Source: an uncultured Wohlfahrtiimonas sp.
Lineage (GTDB): Bacteria > Pseudomonadota > Gammaproteobacteria > Cardiobacteriales > Wohlfahrtiimonadaceae
NCBI GenBank assembly: GCA_947630895.1
Contig: CANRJJ010000012.1
Location: 1-37,865, forward strand
DNA length: 37,865 bases
Direction of reading: 5' to 3'
Positions 21,768 to 30,857 of the stretch are shown here, piece by piece; the stretch's first letter is position 1; each line of letters opens with the position of its first letter. A model generated the notes under the pieces. That model was not told the origin of the DNA. It was given only the letters and a program-made list of their open reading frames with translations, and made no database searches. Made by a program: the position numbers and the translations under genes.

Positions 21768-21941
21768 ATGAGAGTTTTAATCGTTTCTATATTATCAGTA
21801 GCTTTAGCAGGTTGTGTGACTGCAAGAACGCCTGATCGCATTGTTTTTGATCGTGATGGTACGGTAACTATTGATAGTAATTCAGGCCACGGCAATGGGC
21901 GATTCTGTCCACCTGGACAAGCTAAGAAAGGTAATTGCTAA
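21768..21941 (+). CDS. 57-aa lipoprotein of unknown function
   Basis: Absent from the ORF track (short). Manual translation: MRVLIVSILSVALAGCVTARTPDRIVFDRDGTVTIDSNSGHGNGRFCPPGQAKKGNC*. Lipobox LAGC and terminal FCPPGQAKKGNC. Confidence 0.75.
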   Translation: MRVLIVSILSVALAGCVTARTPDRIVFDRDGTVTIDSNSGHGNGRFCPPGQAKKGNC

Positions 21942-21948
21942 GATAAGA

Positions 21949-21977
21949 AAAAAGGCTGATTTCTCAGCCTTTTTATA
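21949..21977. terminator. Putative bidirectional terminator
   Basis: AAAAAAGGCTGAtttcTCAGCCTTTTT between convergent genes. Confidence 0.75.
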
Positions 21978-21989
21978 TTTATAGATTAT

Positions 21990-22307
21990 TTATTCTAATT
22001 CAAAAAACTCAGCGATCGCATCAATCACACCATGTTGTAACTCTATTGCATATTGCAAATCAAAATCTACATCATAGTTGTCACCTTGCATGTCGATATT
22101 GTTTTCATCACAGAACTGCTGTAAGACATTATCATCTTCAAGTACGACGGTTAGCACATCTTCTTTAGTGTGAATATCGCTATCCCAATCCTCTCTGACT
22201 AAGCCTTGAAGTTGCTGGCTTAACTTGATTGCAAAATGTTGAGCAAGCTCACTATTGTCTAAAGCAAACTCATCGATTTCATCTTGTGCATTATCTATAT
22301 AGTTCAT
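21990..22307 (-). CDS. Small, strongly acidic protein of unknown function
   Basis: 105 aa; roughly 28 Asp/Glu against 3 Lys/Arg; 14 nt downstream of the radical SAM gene, same strand. Confidence 0.7.
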   Translation of the reverse strand: MNYIDNAQDEIDEFALDNSELAQHFAIKLSQQLQGLVREDWDSDIHTKEDVLTVVLEDDNVLQQFCDENNIDMQGDNYDVDFDLQYAIELQHGVIDAIAEFFELE

Positions 22308-22321
22308 ATTAGTTCTCTATA

Positions 22322-23854
22322 TTACAAATGTTGTTGCTGACGTTTTGGTGTTGCAGTTTTAGCTTCACGATTTTTAAATCGATCTTCAAAGCCTTCAGGT
22401 TTATCACCCAAATATCTTGGCCAGCCTTGTAAGCCAATGCGCATGAAGTCTTGTCCCATAATTTCTTGAACTTCAGTGAGCGGTAACTGCTTACTTTCTG
22501 TTAAGTAATTGAAAACTTCAGCGAATAGCTTATCCAATGGAATACTATGAGTTCTCTTAAATTTACCCACTAAATACTGTGAAATATCCCATAGTGTTTC
22601 AAAGGCTTTATCAGCAAATAACAAAGGCAATGTTTGGCTAAAACGACCTGAGTTTGCAATGAGATCCCAGAATTTTGCGGCATGTTTCATCTGATTTAAC
22701 GTCGTGAAATCCATGTCTTTGTTTTGATAAACGCTGTATGGCGCTTCAGGACTATAGCGATAATCAAACTCTTGAGTATGGCGAGCAATCGGTGTGCCTT
22801 TTAGGCGTTTTAATATGCCTAATTGGATTTCTTGTGGCTCCCACGACCAAAGCTCATTAAAGCCCTCTGCAAATTTTTCTAGATCTTCAGCTGGCAAGCC
22901 CGCGATTAAATCTACGTGTAGATGAACGGTTGTGTGCTTAGATAACCAAGAAATATTATCTTTAGCTTTGACTAGATCTGTTCTACGAGAGATTAATTTC
23001 TGTGTTTCAGGATTCAAAGTTTGGATCCCAATTTCAAACTGTAAGCTGCCTGATGGGAATTTTAGAATCAACTCTTTTAGTTCATCTGATAGATAATCAG
23101 GCACTAATTCAAAATGCAAGAATAGGGATTCTTCAGGATTTTCAGCCAATTTATCTAAGAAGAAGTTTAAAATCGTAACGGTAAAATCACGTTTGAGATT
23201 AAAAGTACGATCGATAAATTTATACTGACGCAATCCACGCTGATATAAACGGTCCATTGCAGCAAGGAAGTCATCTAATGGGAATGTCCATGCTGTTTTG
23301 TCTAAGCTTGATAAACAGAATTCGCATTTAAAAGGGCAGCCACGAGAGGCTTCCACATAAACGGTACGATGTTTAATGTCGAAGTCAGTGTAGTAATCAT
23401 ACGGTAACTTGATGTGTTCTAATTTAGGTTGTATACCTGTGATGACTTTTTCAGAAGGTGGATTACCTGCCAAAATATCACGGCACAACTCATAAGCACT
23501 GATGTCGCCCCAGCCAGTAATGAGATAGTCAGAAGTGTTGAAAATTGGTGTGTCATTGTATTCATATGAAACTTCAGGGCCACCAATCACGATGATTAAC
23601 TCAGGCATCAATGCTTTTAATTCACGAATGAGCTTAGTTGTTTCGTTGATGTTCCAAATATAAACGCCCAAAAGCATGATCTTTGGCTGTTTTTCATAAA
23701 CAGTCGTGAGAATTTCTTCAGTGTCTTGCTGAATTGTAAACTCACAAATTTCCGCTTGAGATTGAACTTCCGGTTCCATATTTGCATACAAATAGCGGCA
23801 AGCCAAAGATGCATGTGAAAATCGGGCATTTAAAGTACTGATTAAAATATTCAT
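22322..23854 (-). CDS. B12-binding-domain radical SAM protein (DUF4080-like)
   Basis: N-terminal cobalamin-binding-like region (ILLGVYIWNINE, IVIGGPEVSYEY), radical SAM motif RGCPFKCEFCLSS, long C-terminal domain. Confidence 0.88.
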   Translation of the reverse strand: MNILISTLNARFSHASLACRYLYANMEPEVQSQAEICEFTIQQDTEEILTTVYEKQPKIMLLGVYIWNINETTKLIRELKALMPELIIVIGGPEVSYEYNDTPIFNTSDYLITGWGDISAYELCRDILAGNPPSEKVITGIQPKLEHIKLPYDYYTDFDIKHRTVYVEASRGCPFKCEFCLSSLDKTAWTFPLDDFLAAMDRLYQRGLRQYKFIDRTFNLKRDFTVTILNFFLDKLAENPEESLFLHFELVPDYLSDELKELILKFPSGSLQFEIGIQTLNPETQKLISRRTDLVKAKDNISWLSKHTTVHLHVDLIAGLPAEDLEKFAEGFNELWSWEPQEIQLGILKRLKGTPIARHTQEFDYRYSPEAPYSVYQNKDMDFTTLNQMKHAAKFWDLIANSGRFSQTLPLLFADKAFETLWDISQYLVGKFKRTHSIPLDKLFAEVFNYLTESKQLPLTEVQEIMGQDFMRIGLQGWPRYLGDKPEGFEDRFKNREAKTATPKRQQQHL

Positions 23855-23859
23855 TGTGG

Positions 23860-24663
23860 TTATATCACCAATGTATCTTGCATTGAGTACAAACCTGCAG
23901 GTTTAGCATGTAACCAGCGAGCGGCATACACAGCACCATCTGCAAATAATGTACGATCTTTTGCTTTGTGTGTAATTTCGATTTGTTCTTTGAGTGTTGC
24001 GAAAATCACAGTGTGATCTCCCACAACGCTACCGCCACGCAATGTTGCAAAGCCAATTTCACCAGCTTCACGTTCGCGGTTCATATCATGACGATCATAA
24101 ACAGCCACTTTATCAAAATCCTCACCCATCGCATTCGCCACAACTTTACCTAATTGAAGCGCTGTGCCTGATGGTGCATCTTTTTTGAAACGGTGATGCA
24201 TTTCTAGAATTTCAATGTCAGCTTGTTTCCCTAGAACTTTAGCGGTTTGTTCTAATAGTGCATACAGAAGATTGACACCTAAACTCATGTTTGGCGCTTG
24301 TAAAATAGCTGTTTCTTTTGAGTATTCTTTAACTTTTTCTAAGTCTTCATTAGAAAGGCCAGTTGTACCAATCACAACAGGTACATGAGCATTGGCAATA
24401 ATGCCGATGTTTTGCATCGTTGCTTCTGGCAATGTGAAATCGATATAAACGTCAACATCATTGGTCGTTGCAGCTAGATCGTCTGTAATCAATACATTTA
24501 ATGAATCACTGTGTAACAAAGCAGTACCTGCATCTTTGCCAAGATTTGCACTACCTTTATGAGTAATCGCAGCACCTAATGTCATATCATTTGCATCTGC
24601 CACTAATTGCAAAATATTCGTACCCATTCTGCCTTCGACGCCAATAATGCCAATTCGAATCAT
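23860..24663 (-). CDS. dapB: 4-hydroxy-tetrahydrodipicolinate reductase
   Basis: IRIGIIGVEGRMGTNI, DFTLPEATMQNI, EMHHRFKKDAPSGTALQLG. Confidence 0.96.
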   Translation of the reverse strand: MIRIGIIGVEGRMGTNILQLVADANDMTLGAAITHKGSANLGKDAGTALLHSDSLNVLITDDLAATTNDVDVYIDFTLPEATMQNIGIIANAHVPVVIGTTGLSNEDLEKVKEYSKETAILQAPNMSLGVNLLYALLEQTAKVLGKQADIEILEMHHRFKKDAPSGTALQLGKVVANAMGEDFDKVAVYDRHDMNREREAGEIGFATLRGGSVVGDHTVIFATLKEQIEITHKAKDRTLFADGAVYAARWLHAKPAGLYSMQDTLVI

Positions 24664-24781
24664 GATCTAAGCCTCTAAAATAAAATGGTTTATTATAGCG
24701 AGAAAGCACGTAAAAGTATTGTTTATCTCTGATAACAAAAGGTGTGTAAAAGGCTCTCATATAAAAATATTAAAAATGTAT

Positions 24782-24815
24782 TTGACAAATCATTATCAAA
24801 TGATAATAATTCTCA
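24782..24815 (+). promoter_or_regulatory. Putative sigma70 promoter overlapping a Fur-box-like sequence, upstream of exbB/exbD
   Basis: TTGACA-N17-AATAAT with overlapping AATCATTATCAAATGATAATAATTCTCAT, close to the GATAATGATAATCATTATC Fur consensus. Confidence 0.65.
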
Positions 24816-25027
24816 TACGTTAATTAGTCATGAATGATAAATAGTGTGAATTAAGAAGGTTTAAAAAATAGTGTTGATCAATCGTTTTATCAGACATTAG
24901 TTCTAGATAAAGCTGCGCTAGAAGCGACAGTGGTGTTAGAATTCATCCATACTTAGAAAATGGATAAACCATATCAATCACCACCGTATTGATTACGCTT
25001 TTTAATACAAAAAATTAAGGACACACA

Positions 25028-25708
25028 ATGGAAACAAGCAGCATTGGCTTTACGCATTTTATTGCGCAGTCAGATCTATTAAGTAAATCTTTATTAGCAA
25101 TATTGGTTTTAATGTCATTAATCTCTTGGAGCATTATTGTCATTAAGTTTTTTGAAGGAATGATGCGTAAACAAAAAACTTCTCGTTTTTTTGCAGCGTT
25201 TAGACAAGCAAAAACGATCAAAGAAGTTTCAGATATTGCAAATAATATTAAAGGTTTAGATTATTCGATATTGGCACGCAAGGGTGTGGACGCCATACAG
25301 TTTTATAGAGAGAGTAGAGAAACACCATTATTGGAATCAACCTCTTTTACAGATTTTTTAACAGTGACACTCAGAACCACATTAGATGAGATACAAATGA
25401 CACGTGAAAATGGTTTATCGGTATTGGCAACCATTGCAGCTACAGCACCTTTTGTTGGTTTATTTGGCACTGTTTGGGGAATTTATCACGCATTGATAAC
25501 GATCAGTGCAACAGGCGCAGGTACGATTGATAAAGTTGCAGGTCCTGTCGGTGAAGCATTGATTATGACGGGGATTGGTTTAGCTGTCGCAATTCCTGCG
25601 GTGATGGCATATAACTGGCTAACTCGTAGAAATAGAGTGGCTTTAGGGCGATTGGATACTTTTGCATTTGAATTAATCACAGTGCTTGGCGGCACACAAA
25701 AGCGCTAA
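25028..25708 (+). CDS. exbB: MotA/TolQ/ExbB-family proton channel protein (ExbB-like)
   Basis: IAATAPFVGLFGTVWGIYHAL, GPVGEALIMTGIGLAVAIPAVMAYN; followed by an ExbD homologue. Confidence 0.88.
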   Translation: METSSIGFTHFIAQSDLLSKSLLAILVLMSLISWSIIVIKFFEGMMRKQKTSRFFAAFRQAKTIKEVSDIANNIKGLDYSILARKGVDAIQFYRESRETPLLESTSFTDFLTVTLRTTLDEIQMTRENGLSVLATIAATAPFVGLFGTVWGIYHALITISATGAGTIDKVAGPVGEALIMTGIGLAVAIPAVMAYNWLTRRNRVALGRLDTFAFELITVLGGTQKR

Positions 25709-25719
25709 GGAGTTTTAAT

Positions 25720-26145
25720 ATGGCATTGGGTAGGATTCGTGAGAATGCACATACAGAAAATGCAGAGATCAATATGGTGCCGTTGATTGATGTCATGTTG
25801 GTTTTATTGGTTATTTTCATCATTACAGCGCCAATGGTTACGCAGTCAGTCAATTTATCGTTGCCTAAAACATCAGATATTGATGTTGTTGAAACAGCCA
25901 AAACTCAACCACAAATTATTGAGATCACCAAAGATGGTGAAATTTTATTGAATCAAACAACTGTTGCAATGGATTCTCTGCACATTGAATTGAGTGAAAT
26001 GAAAAAGACTTTAGACAATGAGCAACCAGTCATTCAGCTAAATATCGATGAGAGTATTCCGTATGATACTGTCGCCAAGACATTGATTGAGATTAAAAAA
26101 GCCGGGCTTTCAAAGATCGGTTTTACGACAACGCTTCAAGAGTGA
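25720..26145 (+). CDS. exbD: ExbD/TolR-family biopolymer transport protein
   Basis: EINMVPLIDVMLVLLVIFIITAPM with the conserved TM Asp; C-terminal periplasmic domain. Confidence 0.9.
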   Translation: MALGRIRENAHTENAEINMVPLIDVMLVLLVIFIITAPMVTQSVNLSLPKTSDIDVVETAKTQPQIIEITKDGEILLNQTTVAMDSLHIELSEMKKTLDNEQPVIQLNIDESIPYDTVAKTLIEIKKAGLSKIGFTTTLQE

Positions 26146-26180
26146 TTTTAATCTTTAATCAGTATAGCTCCCTGCACTTT

Positions 26181-26207
26181 GAGAGTTCCTCGGAACTCTC
26201 TTTTTTT
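26181..26207 (+). terminator. Intrinsic terminator after exbD
   Basis: GAGAGTTCctcgGAACTCTCTTTTTTT. Confidence 0.8.
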
Positions 26208-26298
26208 ATTCTTTTTTATTAACATAATCACTCAGATATTGTTTATAATTATTAGCTTTTACGATTAAATATTAGTTTTTATAAATAAAGGAAAAATC

Positions 26299-27147
26299 AT
26301 GAATGCATATCGTTTGACAATGTCATGTCCTGACGGTGTTGGAATTGTTGCGGGAATCAGTGGATTCATAGCAGAACATGGCGGTTGGATCACAGAAGCT
26401 AACCATCATTCAGATTTTAACAGTGGCTATTTTTTCATGCGTCATGAGATTCAAGCGCATTCATTGCCATTTGGTTTAGAAGAATTTAAAGAACGATTTG
26501 CACCGATTGCAGATAAGTTCTCGATGAAATGGAAAATTACAGATACTGCCGTGAAAAAACGCGTGGTATTGATGGCAAGTAAAGATTCTCATTGTTTGGT
26601 GGATTTATTGTCCCGTTGGCACACTAAAGAGTTGGATTGTGACATTGTTGCTGTGATTTCTAATCATGATGATTTAAGAAGCTTAGTTGAATGGTATAAC
26701 GTGCCTTATTACCATGTGCCAGTTGATCCATTGAATAAAACAGAAAGTTTTAATAAAGTGAATGGCTTAATTGAAGAGCTGAGTGCAGATACTATTGTGT
26801 TGGCGCGTTATATGCAGATCATTCCACCTGATTTATGTGATCGTTATAAGCATCAAATCATTAATATTCATCACAGTTTCTTACCTTCATTTGTGGGTGC
26901 AAGACCTTATCATCAAGCAGCACAGCGTGGTGTTAAATTGATTGGTGCTACTTGCCATTATGTAACACAAGACTTGGATGCGGGTCCGATTATTGAGCAA
27001 GATGTGACAAGAATTACGCATGCAGACAATGTGCAAGATATGATTCGTTTAGGACGTGATATTGAGCGCGTGGTATTGGCGAGAGGCTTACGTCATCATA
27101 TTGAAGATCGTGTTTTAGTTCATGGTAATCATACGGTTGTATTTTAA
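26299..27147 (+). CDS. purU: Formyltetrahydrofolate deformylase
   Basis: N-terminal ACT domain (RLTMSCPDGVGIVAGISGFIAEHGGWI) and formyltransferase core INIHHSFLPSFVGARPYHQA. Confidence 0.95.
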   Translation: MNAYRLTMSCPDGVGIVAGISGFIAEHGGWITEANHHSDFNSGYFFMRHEIQAHSLPFGLEEFKERFAPIADKFSMKWKITDTAVKKRVVLMASKDSHCLVDLLSRWHTKELDCDIVAVISNHDDLRSLVEWYNVPYYHVPVDPLNKTESFNKVNGLIEELSADTIVLARYMQIIPPDLCDRYKHQIINIHHSFLPSFVGARPYHQAAQRGVKLIGATCHYVTQDLDAGPIIEQDVTRITHADNVQDMIRLGRDIERVVLARGLRHHIEDRVLVHGNHTVVF

Positions 27148-27153
27148 TTTTGA

Positions 27154-27175
27154 ATCCCGCGAAAGCGGGATTTTT
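27154..27175 (+). terminator. Intrinsic terminator after purU
   Basis: TCCCGCgaaaGCGGGATTTTT. Confidence 0.8.
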
Positions 27176-27275
27176 ACTATGGGTTTAATGCATTTAATTT
27201 AATGAAAGCTATGGCTGTGATTTGATAAAATCAAATGCAGAAGTAATCAATTTCAAACCGGGAGGTAAATTCATA

Positions 27276-27773
27276 ATGGAACGTGCAGTTTTTGCTGGTG
27301 GATGTTTTTGGGGCATGCAAGATCTTATTCGTAAATTACCTGGCGTTGCAAGTACACGCGTTGGTTATACAGGTGGTGACGTTGTTAATGCGACTTATCG
27401 TAATCACGGTACACACGCTGAAGCCATCGAAATTATTTTTGATCCAAATGTTATAAGTTACCGAAAACTATTGGAGTTCTTTTTCCAAATACATGATCCA
27501 TCAACTTTGAATCGTCAAGGCAATGATATTGGAACAAGCTATCGTTCAGCCATATTTTATACATCTGATGAGCAATTAGAGATGGCTGAAAAAACTATAC
27601 GAGATGTAGATGCATCAGGCATTTGGCCAGGGAAAGTACAAACTGAAGTGAGTCCTGCGGGTGATTTTTGGGAAGCGGAACCTGAGCATCAAGATTACTT
27701 AGAGCATTATCCTACAGGCTATACATGCCACTTTGTAAGACCCAATTGGGTTTTACCCAATAGTGAAAAATAG
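27276..27773 (+). CDS. msrA: Peptide-methionine (S)-S-oxide reductase MsrA
   Basis: [42 protein letters not shown] at 27276 after GGGAGGT is preferred to the TTG at 27222. Confidence 0.95.
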   Translation: MERAVFAGGCFWGMQDLIRKLPGVASTRVGYTGGDVVNATYRNHGTHAEAIEIIFDPNVISYRKLLEFFFQIHDPSTLNRQGNDIGTSYRSAIFYTSDEQLEMAEKTIRDVDASGIWPGKVQTEVSPAGDFWEAEPEHQDYLEHYPTGYTCHFVRPNWVLPNSEK

Positions 27774-27787
27774 TTAATCTATTTGAA

Positions 27788-27822
27788 TAAAAAAGCGAGT
27801 GATCAATCACTCGCTTTTTTGT
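27788..27822. terminator. Bidirectional intrinsic terminator between convergent msrA and permease genes
   Basis: AAAAAAGCGAGTGATcaATCACTCGCTTTTTT. Confidence 0.8.
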
Positions 27823-27834
27823 AGATAATTAATT

Positions 27835-29367
27835 TTATTTTGTTTCAGGTTCGGCTTTACTATTTTTTTCAACCACAAAATATTTATAAGCAAATAATGC
27901 GACAAGCATTAAGTAGCCATAAACGTATGGCAATAGTGCTTCTTGAGCAAGCCCCATAGTTTTTGTATGAATCACGCCCACAAATGTTAATAGAGCTGCA
28001 ATGATACAAGTGATGGCACCATTTTTAGATTCATCACGAATACAGAAAATTGCGATACAGCCCCAGATCATACTGATCAATGGTGCACCATTACCGAGAT
28101 GATATAAGCCTTGATAATAAACGCCTTTTTCTATCAGCGTTGTGATACCAACAGCAGCTGCAGAAGTACCAGCAGCACCTAAAGTAGTATCTAACATGCT
28201 GACTGCCCAGTTTGCGATCCAAGGGAATAAACAAACAAAGATAACTGGCACTTCGACTCTAGGAGTTTCACGCACAGATTGATTAGCAGTCACGATACCG
28301 ATATAGACAAGGATAGGTACAACAGCCGCGATAGGAATAATGGCTAAAAGTAATGAGCCTAATCCAAATAGCGTAACGATGAACATAGTAACGCCTGAGC
28401 CAACGGTATAACCGATTCCCGCACCCAATGATTTCCAACCTGCATGGCCTACATAAACAGTGACAGGGAAAGGATTCCCTAAGAAGCAACCTAGCATAGA
28501 TGAAAAACCATTGCCCAGCATTACATTGCGAGTTTTATAGCTATCACCTGCCGCATCAGCACTTTCGATATTTTCTAAGTCAAAGATGTAGTTCGCTAAA
28601 CCCAATGGAATTGCAGAAGCTAGATAAGGCAGTGCGTGTGGCAAGCCTTGGAAGAAATCTTGAATATGAATGCCAGGAGGATTGAAACCTAAATATTGCA
28701 GTGATTTTTCAATTTCTTCAACGCTTTGGAAACCAAAAGCCCAAGCTAACAATGTACCTACCGCAAGTAATAAAAATCCTGTAGGGATTTTTTTAAGAAT
28801 AGGTGTTTTACCAAACCAGTTCATGAAAATAATGCCCAATACAACGAAAGCAACCGTTGGAGCTTCAAATGATTGCAACAGAGGGTTCATTGCTAATAAT
28901 AAAAGACCCAAACCGCCCAAACATGCTAGTAATACTGTTCTAGGAATCAACTTGCGAAGAAAATCCCCTAAAAAAGCACCTACAACTAAGATCAGTGCTT
29001 CAAGGAAACACCAAACTAAACCGATTTGAAGTGCAAACATTTCATTGCCTGTGGTTTTATAAACAGGTAATAAAACTAAGAATGTCACAACAAAGATGGA
29101 AGGTGCGCTTGGTCCAGATGGTAAAGCAGTAACATCTGTGCGGCCGCTTTCTTTGGCTAGCTTAATGGCAAAGTATCCGTAGAATAAACTCGCAACACCA
29201 ACGGCTAAACCAAATGAAGGTGCGATTGTGCCAAAGACAAATTCAGGCGCAAAACCAACGACTCCCGTTAATAAGATAATCATGGTGAGTAAGTTGGTGA
29301 GGTTGTTGGTTAATAAACCAAAATAAGCAGCCCAATCACCAGGTTTCCATAGAGTTTTTATATTCAT
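27835..29367 (-). CDS. Purine/uracil/vitamin C-type permease (NCS2-like membrane transporter)
   Basis: 510 aa polytopic; TDVTALPSGPSAPSIFVVTFLVLLPVYKTTGN and multiple TM segments. Confidence 0.75.
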   Translation of the reverse strand: MNIKTLWKPGDWAAYFGLLTNNLTNLLTMIILLTGVVGFAPEFVFGTIAPSFGLAVGVASLFYGYFAIKLAKESGRTDVTALPSGPSAPSIFVVTFLVLLPVYKTTGNEMFALQIGLVWCFLEALILVVGAFLGDFLRKLIPRTVLLACLGGLGLLLLAMNPLLQSFEAPTVAFVVLGIIFMNWFGKTPILKKIPTGFLLLAVGTLLAWAFGFQSVEEIEKSLQYLGFNPPGIHIQDFFQGLPHALPYLASAIPLGLANYIFDLENIESADAAGDSYKTRNVMLGNGFSSMLGCFLGNPFPVTVYVGHAGWKSLGAGIGYTVGSGVTMFIVTLFGLGSLLLAIIPIAAVVPILVYIGIVTANQSVRETPRVEVPVIFVCLFPWIANWAVSMLDTTLGAAGTSAAAVGITTLIEKGVYYQGLYHLGNGAPLISMIWGCIAIFCIRDESKNGAITCIIAALLTFVGVIHTKTMGLAQEALLPYVYGYLMLVALFAYKYFVVEKNSKAEPETK

Positions 29368-29391
29368 AATTAATTCCTCTAAAATGTGAAA

Positions 29392-29419
29392 AAAAGAGGA
29401 TTTTTATTTAAAATCCTCT
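29392..29419 (-). terminator. Putative terminator/attenuator hairpin between ylbE-like gene and permease gene
   Basis: Minus strand: GAGGATTTTaaataAAAATCCTCTTTTTTT. Confidence 0.65.
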
Positions 29420-29430
29420 CTCTTCATTGA

Positions 29431-30855
29431 TTATTTGATTTTGTCTTCTAATGATAAAATTGCTTTTTCAAAACATTGCATTGGTGGATAAGTAATCCCA
29501 GCGCCAATCATGCCAACGCCTGCATCTTTATGGGCGATAGCCGTATTGATGACAGGTAATATATTGGTTTGAATCACTTTTCTTACATCAATGCCTGTCG
29601 CAATCCCTTGAAAGTTTAATAAGGGAATTGAAACATTGTTGTTTTCGGTTGTTGTTATTTCTCCCATTTTTTTCGAGAAATCAATCGCTTCATCAACAGT
29701 TCCGCCAACTAATGCAACAATTGCAGGAGCCGCTGCCATTGCAAAAGCCCCGATTCCATAAGTTTCAGTAATGGCGCTGTCACCGATGTCTAAACCTGAA
29801 TCCTCAGGCTTGTAGCCTGCGAACATTGGCCCAATAACTTTTTGAGCAGGACCAGTAAACCAGTTATTACCACCAATACCACTGACACGAATACCAAACT
29901 CAACACCGTTACGGCACATCGTTGTAACGATTGTGCTGTAAGGAATATCGTGCGCTGAATCCATCGCAGCTTTACAAAGCACCATCCAAGTTGGGCCTGA
30001 GAAGTAGTCGCTACTCGCAACAAAATCAAAAACCTCTTTTTGTTGTTCTACTGAGAAGTTGGTTTGAATGATATAAGGCGTTAATGCTTGGATTAGGAGT
30101 GTTGTGCCCGCAACGTTTCTGTTATGGCATTCATCACCCATGTGAATGGCTTGAGCGAGCATCAAACGAAGATCAATTGATCCTGCGATTTTCATTGCAT
30201 CTCTCAAAATTGGACCAAAAACATCGCGCATCCAGATTAAACGATCAATGACTGATTGATCATTTGCACCCATGCGGAGCACTTTTGCCATTTGTTCACT
30301 TAAGTTTGTGTATGCCATATTGCCGTAAGGTTCATTGCGAACGATATGTACGAACATGGATGCTGATGTGATGCCTGCCATTGAGCCAACGCAGCCATGT
30401 TCATGGCAAGGAGAAAATGTAATTTCTCCCGATGCTGCAACTTTTTCGGCTTCTTCTAAGTCTTTTGCTAAGCCTTCAAATACGATAGCACCTAAAATTC
30501 CGCCTTTCATTGAGCCACACATTTTGTCCCAAGTGATTGGCGGGCCAGCATGCAGAATTGTTTTTTTAGTCATGCCTGGCACAACATTAATCGCTTGATC
30601 AAAGCCTACTAGCATCGGTCTTGAATTGGTGATTCGCTCAACAGCTTCAGCATTGGCTTTTTCAATTTTTTCTAATAATGCACTTTGCTCTAAGCTATCC
30701 AATGCATGGATGACTTTAGGATTACCACCACCAGGCGGTGCCCACTTTAATTGCGTGACAGGAACATCTTGTTTTTTGAGATCTTCTTCGATTAGCTCTA
30801 GTCCAATATTGATAACATTCAAATCTTGACCAAATAATTCATTAATTTTGCTCAT
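29431..30855 (-). CDS. ylbE: YlbE/DUF1116-family protein (AllG-like, oxamic transcarbamylase-associated)
   Basis: 474 aa; LKWAPPGGGNPKVIHALDSL, SRPMLVGFDQAINVVPGMTKKTILHAGPPI, FSPCHEHGCVGSMAGITSASM; starts 2 nt after the fdrA-like stop. Confidence 0.82.
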   Translation of the reverse strand: MSKINELFGQDLNVINIGLELIEEDLKKQDVPVTQLKWAPPGGGNPKVIHALDSLEQSALLEKIEKANAEAVERITNSRPMLVGFDQAINVVPGMTKKTILHAGPPITWDKMCGSMKGGILGAIVFEGLAKDLEEAEKVAASGEITFSPCHEHGCVGSMAGITSASMFVHIVRNEPYGNMAYTNLSEQMAKVLRMGANDQSVIDRLIWMRDVFGPILRDAMKIAGSIDLRLMLAQAIHMGDECHNRNVAGTTLLIQALTPYIIQTNFSVEQQKEVFDFVASSDYFSGPTWMVLCKAAMDSAHDIPYSTIVTTMCRNGVEFGIRVSGIGGNNWFTGPAQKVIGPMFAGYKPEDSGLDIGDSAITETYGIGAFAMAAAPAIVALVGGTVDEAIDFSKKMGEITTTENNNVSIPLLNFQGIATGIDVRKVIQTNILPVINTAIAHKDAGVGMIGAGITYPPMQCFEKAILSLEDKIK

Positions 30856-30857
30856 AA

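Noticed and set aside
28670-29029. 119-aa plus-strand ORF inside the permease gene
   Set aside because: Antisense shadow of a membrane-protein gene.
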